Positions 1-7,606 of a stretch of DNA of 64,000 bases are shown here, in pieces. Location: positions 310,001 to 374,000 of the forward strand of contig NW_027469192.1 of NCBI RefSeq assembly GCF_051020765.1, given 5' to 3'. Made by a program: the position numbers and the translations under genes. This DNA is from Lasioglossum baleicum (taxonomy: Eukaryota > Arthropoda > Insecta > Hymenoptera > Halictidae). Below the pieces are notes generated by a model that was given only the letters and a program-made list of their open reading frames with translations, was not told where the DNA came from and ran no database searches. The stretch's first letter is position 1. The number at the start of each line of letters is the position of its first letter.

Positions 1-424
1 ACGATTTATTCGAGCTTATGTCAGATTCGACGATTCTTCGTTTCAGACGTGTATTTCTGTGCGGAATCGCTGTTTCGCGTGCTATATCAGTGCATTTGAA
101 TGCAAGTATGCGAAATTGGCACGGAAACTCCGATTCGGCAAGCACGACCACGATTTATTCGTGCTTATGTCAGATTCGACGATTCTTCGTTTCAGAAGTG
201 TATTTCTGTGCGGAATCGCTGTTTCGCGTGCTATATCAGTGCATTTGCATGCAAGTATGCGAAATTGGAATAGAAACTCCGACCCGGCAAGCACGATCAC
301 AATTTATTCGAGCCTATGTCAGTTTCGACGATTCTTCGATTCAGAAGTGTATTTCTGTGCGGAATCGCTGTTTCGCGTGCTATATCAGTGCATTTGCATG
401 CAAGTATGCGAAATTGGCACGGAA

Positions 425-2062
425 ACTCCGATTCGGCAAGCACGACCACGATTTATTCGAGCTTATGTCAGATTCGACGATTCTTCGTTTCAGAAGTGTA
501 TTTCTGTGCGGAATCGCTGTTTCGCGTGCTATATCAGTGCATTTGCATGCAAGTATGCGAAATTGGCACGGAAACTCCGATTCGGCAAGCACGACCACGA
601 TATATTCGAGCTTATGTCAGATTCGCCGATTCTTCGTTTCAGAAGTGTATTTCTGTGCGGAATCGCTGTTTCGCGTGCTATATCAGTGCATTTGCATGCA
701 AGTATGCGAAATTGGAATAGAAACTCCGACCCGGCAAGTACGATCACAATTTATTCGAACCTATGTCAGTTTCGACGATGCTCCGTTTGAGAAGTGTATT
801 ACTGTGCGGAATCGATGTTTCGCGCGCTAGATCAGTGCATTTGCATGCAAGTATGAGAAATTGGAATAGAAACTCCGACCCGCCAAGTACGATCACAATT
901 TATTCGAGCCTATGTCAGTTTCGACGATTCTTCGTTTGAGAAGTGTATTTCTGTGCGGAATCGCTGTTTCGCGCGCTAGACAGTGCATTTGCATGCAAGT
1001 ATGCGAAATTGGCACGGAAACTCCGATTCGGCATGCACGACCACGATTTATTCGAGCTTATGTCAGATTCGACGATTCTTCGTTTCAGAAGTGTATTTCT
1101 GTGCGGAATCGCTGTTTCGCGTGCTATATCAGTGCATTTGCATGCAAGTATGCGAAATTGGAATAGAAACTCCGACCCGGCAAGTACGATCACAATTTAT
1201 TCGAGCCTATGTCAGTTTCGACGATTCTTCGTTTGAGAAGTGTATTACTGTGCGGAATCGCTGTTTCGCGCGCTAGATCAGTGCATTTGCATGCAAGTAT
1301 GAGAAATTGGAATAGAAACTCCGACCCGCCAAGTACGATCACAATTTATTCGAGCCTATGTCAGTTTCGACGATTCCTCGTTTGAGAAGTGTATTTCTGT
1401 GCGGAATCGCTGTTTCGCGTGCTATATCAGTGCATTTGCATGCAAGTATGCAAAATTGGCACGGAAACACCGATTCGGCAAGCACGACCACGATTTATTC
1501 GAGCTTATGTCAGATTCGACGATTCTTCGTTTCAGAAGTGTATTTCTGTGCGGAATCGCTGTTTCGCGTGCTACATCAGTGCATTTGCATGCAAGTATGC
1601 GAAATTGGCACGGAAACTCCGATTCGGCAAGCACGACCACGATTTATTCGAGCTTATGTCAGATTCGACGATTCTTCGTTTCAGAAGTGTATTTCTGTGC
1701 GGAATCGCTGTTTCGCGTGCTATATCAGTGCATTTGCATGCAAGTATGCGAAATTGGAATAGAAACTCCGACCCGGCAAGTACGATCACAATTTATTCGA
1801 GCCTATGTCAGTTTCGACGATTATTCGTTTCACAAATGAATTTCTGTACGGAATCGCTGTTTAGCGTGCTAGATCAGTGCATTTGTATGAAAATATGCGA
1901 AATTGGTACGGAAACTCCGATTCGGCAAGCACGACCACGATTTATTCGAGCTTATGTCAGATTCGACGATTCTTCGTTTGAGAAGTGTATTTCTGTGCGG
2001 AATCGCTGTTTCGCGCGCTAGATCAGTGCATTTGCATGCAAATATGCGAAATTGGCACGAAA
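425..2062 (+). repeat. 11-monomer tandem duplication, copy 1 (1,638 bp)
   Basis: The sequence repeats at an offset of 1,638 bp (11 x 149 minus 1) from about 425 to about 2083, slightly more than one offset, so the copies abut directly. Both hold one 148-bp unit. I noticed about four differences: CTACATC at 1573, TGCAAAATTGG near 1451, and in copy 2 GTGTATTTGC near 3071 and GATCACG near 3721. Confidence 0.88.
912..1059 (+). repeat. 148-bp monomer with GCTAGACAGTGC
   Basis: One T is lost from CTAGATCAGTGC, giving CTAGACAGTGC. The right half also has GGCATGCACGACC in place of GGCAAGCACGACC. The same two private changes occur in 2550-2697, 1,638 bp downstream, which marks that unit as its duplicate. 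No other 148-bp unit exists in the window. Confidence 0.92.
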
Positions 2063-2846
2063 ACTCCGATTCGGCAAGCACGACCACGATTTATTCGAGC
2101 TTATGTCAGATTCGACGATTCTTCGTTTCAGAAGTGTATTTCTGTGCGGAATCGCTGTTTCGCGTGCTATATCAGTGCATTTGCATGCAAGTATGCGAAA
2201 TTGGCACGGAAACTCCGATTCGGCAAGCACGACCACGATATATTCGAGCTTATGTCAGATTCGCCGATTCTTCGTTTCAGAAGTGTATTTCTGTGCGGAA
2301 TCGCTGTTTCGCGTGCTATATCAGTGCATTTGCATGCAAGTATGCGAAATTGGAATAGAAACTCCGACCCGGCAAGTACGATCACAATTTATTCGAACCT
2401 ATGTCAGTTTCGACGATGCTCCGTTTGAGAAGTGTATTACTGTGCGGAATCGATGTTTCGCGCGCTAGATCAGTGCATTTGCATGCAAGTATGAGAAATT
2501 GGAATAGAAACTCCGACCCGCCAAGTACGATCACAATTTATTCGAGCCTATGTCAGTTTCGACGATTCTTCGTTTGAGAAGTGTATTTCTGTGCGGAATC
2601 GCTGTTTCGCGCGCTAGACAGTGCATTTGCATGCAAGTATGCGAAATTGGCACGGAAACTCCGATTCGGCATGCACGACCACGATTTATTCGAGCTTATG
2701 TCAGATTCGACGATTCTTCGTTTCAGAAGTGTATTTCTGTGCGGAATCGCTGTTTCGCGTGCTATATCAGTGCATTTGCATGCAAGTATGCGAAATTGGA
2801 ATAGAAACTCCGACCCGGCAAGTACGATCACAATTTATTCGAGCCT

Positions 2847-2995
2847 ATGTCAGTTTCGACGATTCTTCGTTTGAGAAGTGTATTACTGTGCGGAATCGCT
2901 GTTTCGCGCGCTAGATCAGTGCATTTGCATGCAAGTATGAGAAATTGGAATAGAAACTCCGACCCGCCAAGTACGATCACAATTTATTCGAGCCT
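2847..2995 (+). repeat. Class C monomer (TTACTG, CGCGCGCTAGATC, TATGAG)
   Basis: It differs from class A at about 16 of 149 positions: T8, G27, A39 (TATTACTG), C63 and G68 (CGCGCGCTAGATC, giving a BssHII-type GCGCGC), A94 (TATGAG), AATAG, CCCGCC, TACGATCACA and GCCT. The G68 and A94 changes create forward TAG and TGA triplets. Copies occur across the window, for example at 1209, 8054, 9246, 26792, 29615 and 60,000. Confidence 0.9.
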
Positions 2996-3144
2996 ATGTC
3001 AGTTTCGACGATTCCTCGTTTGAGAAGTGTATTTCTGTGCGGAATCGCTGTTTCGCGTGCTATATCAGTGTATTTGCATGCAAGTATGCGAAATTGGCAC
3101 GGAAACACCGATTCGGCAAGCACGACCACGATTTATTCGAGCTT

Positions 3145-3293
3145 ATGTCAGATTCGACGATTCTTCGTTTCAGAAGTGTATTTCTGTGCGGAATCGCTGT
3201 TTCGCGTGCTATATCAGTGCATTTGCATGCAAGTATGCGAAATTGGCACGGAAACTCCGATTCGGCAAGCACGACCACGATTTATTCGAGCTT
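3145..3293 (+). repeat. Class A monomer (commonest type, reference for numbering)
   Basis: This is the reference 149-bp unit; residue numbers in other entries count from its ATGTCAG. Diagnostic bases: A8, A13, C27, T63, T68 (CGTGCTATATC), C94 (TATGCG), CACGG at 103-107, TTCGG at 117-121, CACGACCACG at 126-135, GCTT at the end. An ATTTGCAT octamer lies at 77-84 and a perfect 10-bp palindrome TTGCATGCAA at 79-88. The forward strand contains no TAA, TAG or TGA in any frame. Fourteen CpG are present. Similar units recur throughout the window, often as runs of two or three. Confidence 0.95.
3219..3238. other. Central dyad: octamer ATTTGCAT and palindrome TTGCATGCAA
   Basis: Shown in the reference monomer. 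GCAT at 75-78 and ATGC at 91-94 flank the perfect palindrome TTGCATGCAA (79-88), giving an imperfect dyad of 20 bp broken only by GT. The octamer ATTTGCAT (77-84) is the motif bound by animal POU-domain factors; binding here is not shown. The element recurs in most monomers and is disrupted in classes E and G and in the TTTGAATGC variant. Confidence 0.7.
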
Positions 3294-3442
3294 ATGTCAG
3301 ATTCGACGATTCTTCGTTTCAGAAGTGTATTTCTGTGCGGAATCGCTGTTTCGCGTGCTATATCAGTGCATTTGCATGCAAGTATGCGAAATTGGAATAG
3401 AAACTCCGACCCGGCAAGTACGATCACAATTTATTCGAGCCT
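3294..3442 (+). repeat. Class B monomer (A-type left half, AATAG/CCCGG right half)
   Basis: The left 100 bases match class A. The right part switches to AATAG at 103-107, CCCGG at 117-121, TACGATCACA at 126-135 and ends GCCT. The AATAG change creates a forward TAG stop. This right-half haplotype is nearly always followed by a monomer beginning ATGTCAGTTTCG, so the linked block runs across the monomer boundary. Class B is the usual bridge between runs of class A and classes C, D or E. Confidence 0.9.
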
Positions 3443-3591
3443 ATGTCAGTTTCGACGATTATTCGTTTCACAAATGAATTTCTGTACGGAATCGCTGTTT
3501 AGCGTGCTAGATCAGTGCATTTGTATGAAAATATGCGAAATTGGTACGGAAACTCCGATTCGGCAAGCACGACCACGATTTATTCGAGCTT
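3443..3591 (+). repeat. Class E monomer (CACAAATGAA, GTACGG, TTTAGCG)
   Basis: It differs from class A at about 12 positions: A19 (GATTATTCG), CACAAATGAA at 27-36, GTACGG, TTTAGCG, CTAGATC, TTTGTATGAAAATATG and GGTACGG. The octamer and palindrome at 77-88 are both broken. A later sub-lineage has GATCATTGC instead of GATCAGTGC (first at about 16,300, then about 18,386, 21,507, 23,891, 33,101, 40,088, 42,025, 44,707, 46,197, 49,024 and 51,408), which marks a set of related duplications. Confidence 0.9.
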
Positions 3592-3740
3592 ATGTCAGAT
3601 TCGACGATTCTTCGTTTGAGAAGTGTATTTCTGTGCGGAATCGCTGTTTCGCGCGCTAGATCAGTGCATTTGCATGCAAATATGCGAAATTGGCACGAAA
3701 ACTCCGATTCGGCAAGCACGATCACGATTTATTCGAGCTT
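3592..3740 (+). repeat. Class F monomer (perfect 14-bp palindrome)
   Basis: The unit combines G27, CGCGCGCTAGATC, TGCAAATATGCG and GCACGAAAAC. The single change G89A extends the central palindrome to the perfect 14-mer ATTTGCATGCAAAT at 3668-3681, holding two overlapping octamers in opposite orientation. Other palindrome copies are near 2031, 10068, 13785, 18992, 31617, 37127, 38320, 47098 and 47838. Class F normally follows E and precedes G. Confidence 0.88.
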
Positions 3741-3889
3741 ATGTCAGATTCGACGATTATTTGTTTCACAAATGAATTTCTGTGCGGAATCGCCGTTTCG
3801 CGTGCTAGATCAGTGCATTTGTATGCAGATTTGCGAAATTGGCACGGCAACTCCGATTTGGCAAGCACGATCACGATTTATTCGAGCTT
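3741..3889 (+). repeat. Class G monomer (GATTATTTG, TATGCAGATTTGCG)
   Basis: It carries ATTATTTGTTTCACAAATGAA on the left, ATCGCCGTTTCG in the middle and TTTGTATGCAGATTTGCG, CACGGCAAC and GATTTGGC on the right. It is one of the most divergent classes. Copies recur at about 10140, 13853, 19060, 37194, 38387 and 47169, always after an F unit, so E-F-G-H is a stable four-monomer module. Confidence 0.88.
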
Positions 3890-4038
3890 ATGTCAGATTC
3901 GACGATTCTTCGTTTCAGAAGTGTATTTCTGTGCGGAATCGCTGTTTAGCGTGCTAGATCAGTGCATTTGCATGCAAGTATGAGAAATTGGAATAGTAAC
4001 TCCGACGCGGCTATCACGATCACGATTTATTCGAGCTT
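3890..4038 (+). repeat. Class H monomer (AATAGTAAC, CGACGCGGCTATCACG)
   Basis: The left part is class A-like, then TTTAGCGTGCTAGATC and TATGAG. The right part AATAGTAACTCCGACGCGGCTATCACGATC is found only here and in the related third unit of the I-I trimer (4333-4481). This right half always leads straight into a 145-bp class I unit. The copies at about 14070 and 19277 share GTGCAAGATC in place of GTGCTAGATC. Confidence 0.85.
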
Positions 4039-4183
4039 ATGTCAGATTCGACGATTCTTCGTTTCAGACGTGTATTTCTGTGCGGAATCGCTGTTTCGCG
4101 TGCTATGTCAGTGCATTTGCATGCATGCGAAATTGGAATAGAATCTCCGACCCGGCAATCACGATCACGATTTATTCGAGCTT
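4039..4183 (+). repeat. Class I monomer, 145 bp (GACGTG, CTATGTC, 4-bp deletion)
   Basis: AAGT at 87-90 is missing, so TGCATGCAAGTATGCG becomes TGCATGCATGCG, which gains an NsiI-type ATGCAT. It also carries GACGTG (C31) and CTATGTCAG. Twelve copies start at 4039, 4482, 10438, 10881, 12665, 14151, 14594, 19358, 19801, 38684, 39127 and 47467. The unit at 18 has GACGTG but no deletion and is a chimera. The copy at 4039 has a private GAATCTCCG. Confidence 0.93.
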
Positions 4184-4626
4184 ATGTCAGATTCGACGAT
4201 TCTTCGTTTCAGAAGTGTATTTCTGTGCGGAATCGCTGTTTCGCGTGCTATATCAGTGCATTTGCATGCAAGTATGCGAAATTGGCACGGAAACTCCGAT
4301 TCGGCAAGCACGACCACGATTTATTCGAGCTTATGTCAGATTCGACGATTCTTCGTTTGAGAAGTGTATTTCTGTGCGGAATCGCTGTTTCGCGCGCTAG
4401 ATCAGTGCATTTGCATGCAAGTATGAGAAATTGGAATAGTAACTCCGACGCGGCTATCACGATCACGATTTATTCGAGCTTATGTCAGATTCGACGATTC
4501 TTCGTTTCAGACGTGTATTTCTGTGCGGAATCGCTGTTTCGCGTGCTATGTCAGTGCATTTGCATGCATGCGAAATTGGAATAGAAACTCCGACCCGGCA
4601 ATCACGATCACGATTTATTCGAGCTT
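4039..4626 (+). repeat. I-A-H'-I module, two 145-bp units 443 bp apart
   Basis: Order is class I (145), class A (149), an H-like unit with CGCGCGCTAGATC and AATAGTAAC (149), class I (145). The I-to-I spacing of 443 bp equals 3 x 149 minus 4. The same module recurs at 10438-11025, 14151-14738, 19358-19945 and 38684-39271 with identical spacing. In the 10881 copy the second I unit has TTTCGGTGCGG in place of TTTCTGTGCGG. Single I units without a partner occur at 12665 and 47467. Confidence 0.9.
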
Positions 4627-4775
4627 ATGTCAGATTCGACGATTCTTCGTTTCAGAAGTGTATTTCTGTGCGGAATCGCTGTTTCGCGTGCTATATCAGT
4701 GCATTTGAATGCAAGTATGCGAAATTGGCACGGAAACTCCGATTCGGCAAGCACGACCACGATTTATTCGTGCTT
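4627..4775 (+). repeat. Class A variant with TTTGAATGC and ATTCGTGCTT
   Basis: A class A unit with C82A (TTTGAATGC, which breaks the octamer) and ATTCGTGCTT at its end. It follows the second I unit of the I-I module. Copies start at 11026, 14739, 19946, 39272, 47612 and 47910; the first unit of the window (18) has this right half joined to a class I left end. Confidence 0.88.
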
Positions 4776-5371
4776 ATGTCAGATTCGACGATTCTTCGTT
4801 TCAGAAGTGTATTTCTGTGCGGAATCGCTGTTTCGCGTGCTATATCAGTGCATTTGCATGCAAGTATGCGAAATTGGAATAGAAACTCCGACCCGGCAAG
4901 CACGATCACAATTTATTCGAGCCTATGTCAGTTTCGACGATTCTTCGTTTCAGAAGTGTATTTCTGTGCGGAATCGCTGTTTCGCGTGCTATATCAGTGC
5001 ATTTGCATGCAAGTATGCGAAATTGGCACGGAAACTCCGATTCGGCAAGCACGACCACGATTTATTCGAGCTTATGTCAGATTCGACGATTCTTCGTTTC
5101 AGAAGTGTATTTCTGTGCGGAATCGCTGTTTCGCGTGCTATATCAGTGCATTTGCATGCAAGTATGCGAAATTGGCACGGAAACTCCGATTCGGCAAGCA
5201 CGACCACGATATATTCGAGCTTATGTCAGATTCGCCGATTCTTCGTTTCAGAAGTGTATTTCTGTGCGGAATCGCTGTTTCGCGTGCTATATCAGTGCAT
5301 TTGCATGCAAGTATGCGAAATTGGAATAGAAACTCCGACCCGGCAAGTACGATCACAATTTATTCGAACCT

Positions 5372-5520
5372 ATGTCAGTTTCGACGATGCTCCGTTTGAG
5401 AAGTGTATTACTGTGCGGAATCGATGTTTCGCGCGCTAGATCAGTGCATTTGCATGCAAGTATGAGAAATTGGAATAGAAACTCCGACCCGCCAAGTACG
5501 ATCACAATTTATTCGAGCCT
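5372..5520 (+). repeat. Class C variant with GATGCTCCG and ATCGATG
   Basis: A class C unit with GACGATGCTCCGTTTGAG and GGAATCGATGTTTCG (gaining a ClaI-type ATCGAT). It always follows a unit ending ATTCGAACCT. Other copies start at 763, 2401, 12069, 12516, 15484, 17868, 20691, 23224, 43891 and 50592. Confidence 0.85.
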
Positions 5521-5669
5521 ATGTCAGTTTCGACAATTCTTCGTTTGAGAAGTGTATTTCTGTGCGGAATCGCTGTTTCGCGCGCTAGATCAGTGCATTT
5601 GCATGCAAGTATGAGAAATTGGAATAGAAACTCCGACCCGCCAAGTACGATCACAATTTATTCGAGCCT

Positions 5670-5818
5670 ATGTCAGTTTCGACGATTCTTCGTTTGAGAA
5701 GTGTATTTCTGTGCGGAATCGCTGTTTCGCGTGCTATATCAGTGCATTTGCATGCAAGTATGCGAAATTGGCACGGAAACACCGATTCGGCAAGCACGAC
5801 CACGATTTATTCGAGCTT
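5670..5818 (+). repeat. Class D monomer (ACACCG variant)
   Basis: The left end carries T8 and G27, the centre is class A-like (CGTGCTATATC) and the right half is CACGG with A112 (AAACACCGATTCGG). D units usually start a run D-A-B-E or D-A-(GCCG type). Other copies begin at 1358, 2996, 6415, 13108, 15782, 16527, 20989, 21734, 24118, 26941, 32583, 33328, 36598, 37641, 39570, 40315, 41507, 42252, 44189, 44934, 46424, 49251, 50890 and 51635. Confidence 0.9.
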
Positions 5819-6712
5819 ATGTCAGATTCGACGATTCTTCGTTTCAGAAGTGTATTTCTGTGCGGAATCGCTGTTTCGCGTGCTATATCAGTGCATTTGC
5901 ATGCAAGTATGCGAAATTGGCACGGAAACTCCGATTCGGCAAGCACGACCACGATTTATTCGAGCTTATGTCAGATTCGACGATTCTTCGTTTCAGAAGT
6001 GTATTTCTGTGCGGAATCGCTGTTTCGCGTGCTATATCAGTGCATTTGCATGCAAGTATGCGAAATTGGAATAGAAACTCCGACCCGGCAAGTACGATCA
6101 CAATTTATTCGAGCCTATGTCAGTTTCGACGATTATTCGTTTCACAAATGAATTTCTGTACGGAATCGCTGTTTAGCGTGCTAGATCAGTGCATTTGTAT
6201 GAAAATATGCGAAATTGGTACGGAAACTCCGATTCGGCAAGCACGACCACGATTTATTCGAGCTTATGTCAGATTCGACGATTCTTCGTTTGAGAAGTGT
6301 ATTTCTGTGCGGAATCGCTGTTTCGCGTGCTATATCAGTGCATTTGCATGCAAGTATGCGAAATTGGAATAGAAACTCCGACCCGGCAAGTACGATCACA
6401 ATTTATTCGAGCCTATGTCAGTTTCGACGATTCTTCGTTTGAGAAGTGTATTTCTGTGCGGAATCGCTGTTTCGCGTGCTATATCAGTGCATTTGCATGC
6501 AAGTATGCGAAATTGGCACGGAAACACCGATTCGGCAAGCACGACCACGATTTATTCGAGCTTATGTCAGATTCGACGATTCTTCGTTTCAGAAGTGTAT
6601 TTCTGTGCGGAATCGCTGTTTCGCGTGCTATATCAGTGCATTTGCATGCAAGTATGCGAAATTGGCACGGAAACTCCGATTCGGCAAGCACGACCACGAT
6701 TTATTCGAGCTT

Positions 6713-6861
6713 ATGTCAGATTCGCCGATTCTTCGTTTCAGAAGTGTATTTCTGTGCGGAATCGCTGTTTCGCGTGCTATATCAGTGCATTTGCATGCAA
6801 GTATGCGAAATTGGAATAGAAACTCCGACCCGGCAAGTACGATCACAATTTATTCGAACCT
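6713..6861 (+). repeat. Class B variant with ATTCGCCG and ATTCGAACCT
   Basis: A13C gives ATTCGCCGATTC, and the end reads ATTCGAACCT. The unit usually precedes either the GATGCTCCG variant of class C or the GTTCGG variant. It is one of the commoner variants, seen for example at 614, 2252, 5223, 7906, 12369, 15335, 20542, 22032, 24416, 27239, 33626, 40613, 45232 and 63359. Confidence 0.85.
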
Positions 6862-7010
6862 ATGTCAGTTTCGACGATTCTTCGTTTGAGAAGTGTATTA
6901 CTGTTCGGAATCGCTGTTTCGCGCGCTAGATTTGTGCATTTACATGCAAGTATGAGAAATTAGAATAGAAACTCCGACCCGCCAAGTAGGATCACAATTT
7001 ATTCGAGCCT
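6862..7010 (+). repeat. Class C variant with TTCGG, GATTTGTGC and GTAGGATC
   Basis: A class C unit with CTGTTCGGAATC, CTAGATTTGTGC and AAGTAGGATC. Two sub-versions alternate three monomers apart in total: one with ATTAGAATAG (first at 6862) and one with ATTGGAATAG (first at 7160), separated by a GCCG unit at 7011. This three-unit group followed by the GCGCAAGATC unit recurs near 16974, 22181, 24565, 27388, 40762, 42699, 52082, 54024 and 59214. The 6862 copy has a private TTTACATGC. Confidence 0.85.
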
Positions 7011-7308
7011 ATGTCAGATTCGCCGATTCTTCGTTTGAGAAGTGTATTTCTGTGCGGAATCGCTGTTTCGCGTGCTATATCAGTGCATTTGCATGCAAGT
7101 ATGCGAAATTGGAATAGAAACTCCGACCCGGCAAGTACGATCACAATTTATTCGAACCTATGTCAGTTTCGACGATTCTTCGTTTGAGAAGTGTATTACT
7201 GTTCGGAATCGCTGTTTCGCGCGCTAGATTTGTGCATTTGCATGCAAGTATGAGAAATTGGAATAGAAACTCCGACCCGCCAAGTAGGATCACAATTTAT
7301 TCGAGCCT

Positions 7309-7457
7309 ATGTCAGTTTCGACGATTCTTCGTTTGAGAAGTGTATTTCTGTGCGGAATCGCTGTTTCGCGCGCAAGATCAGTGCATTTGCATGCAAGTAT
7401 GCGAAATTGGCACGGAAACTCCGATTCGGCAAGCACGACCACGATTTATTCGAGCTT
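7309..7457 (+). repeat. Variant unit with GCGCAAGATC
   Basis: Left end is class C-like (T8, G27, TTTCTG), then CGCGCGCAAGATC, with a class A right half. Copies start at 17421, 22628, 25012, 27835, 41209, 43146, 49847, 52529, 54458, 56535, 57276, 57723, 59652 and 61730. Spacing of the last seven (1929, 2077, 741, 447, 1929 and 2078 bp) exposes the 35-monomer duplication at the right of the window. Confidence 0.85.
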
Positions 7458-7606
7458 ATGTCAGATTCGACGATTCTTCGTTTCAGAAGTGTATTTCTGT
7501 GCGGAATCGCTGTTTCGCGCGCTAGATCAGTGCATTTGCATGCTAATATGCGAAATTGGCACGAAAACTCCGATTTGGCAAGCACGATCATGATTTATTC
7601 GAGCTT
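7458..7606 (+). repeat. Class L monomer (ATGCTAATATG, GATTTGGC, GATCATG)
   Basis: Class A left half with CGCGCGCTAGATC, then TTTGCATGCTAATATG, GCACGAAAAC, GATTTGGC and GATCATGATTT. The next unit starts GATTCAACGATTATTCG. Copies sit near 26196, 29019, 30501, 35406 and 62914. The two at 26196 and 29019 share GATCGGTGC and ATTTATTTGAGC. At 53713, 55641, 58907 and 60836 the L left half is joined to a different right half (GGTACGG). Confidence 0.83.

Larger units (their letters stand above)
2063..3700 (+). repeat. 11-monomer tandem duplication, copy 2
   Basis: Second copy of the preceding 1,638-bp unit. Its right half, from about 2,804, also begins the 4.7-kb block that recurs 68 monomers downstream, so the two duplications overlap. 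Confidence 0.88.
2804..7519 (+). repeat. 4.7-kb higher-order block, first copy
   Basis: This block matches about 12,916-17,631 at a constant offset of 10,112 bp (68 x 149 minus 20, the 20 being five 145-bp units). Order: C, D, A, B, E, F, G, H, I-I module, A variant, B, A, A, GCCG, C variants, D, A, B, E, hybrid, D, A, GCCG, GTTCGG group, GCGCAAG. More than ten single-base differences from the second copy were noticed, including GACAATTC near 5533 and GATCAGTGC rather than GATCATTGC near 6186. The right limit is where 7520 reads C (CGCGCGCTAG) and 17632 reads T (CGTGCTATAT). Confidence 0.85.

Noticed and set aside
380..598. Reverse-strand frames of 72 codons repeated every 149 bp (94 codons in GCGCAAG units)
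   Set aside because: They are the same stretch of each monomer read backwards, present hundreds of times with neutral-looking variation; a by-product of the repeat.
3145..3293. tRNA-derived (SINE-like) origin, from GATTCGACGATTC resembling a Pol III B box
   Set aside because: The match is about 8 of 11 with no A box at a suitable distance and no cloverleaf that I can draw.
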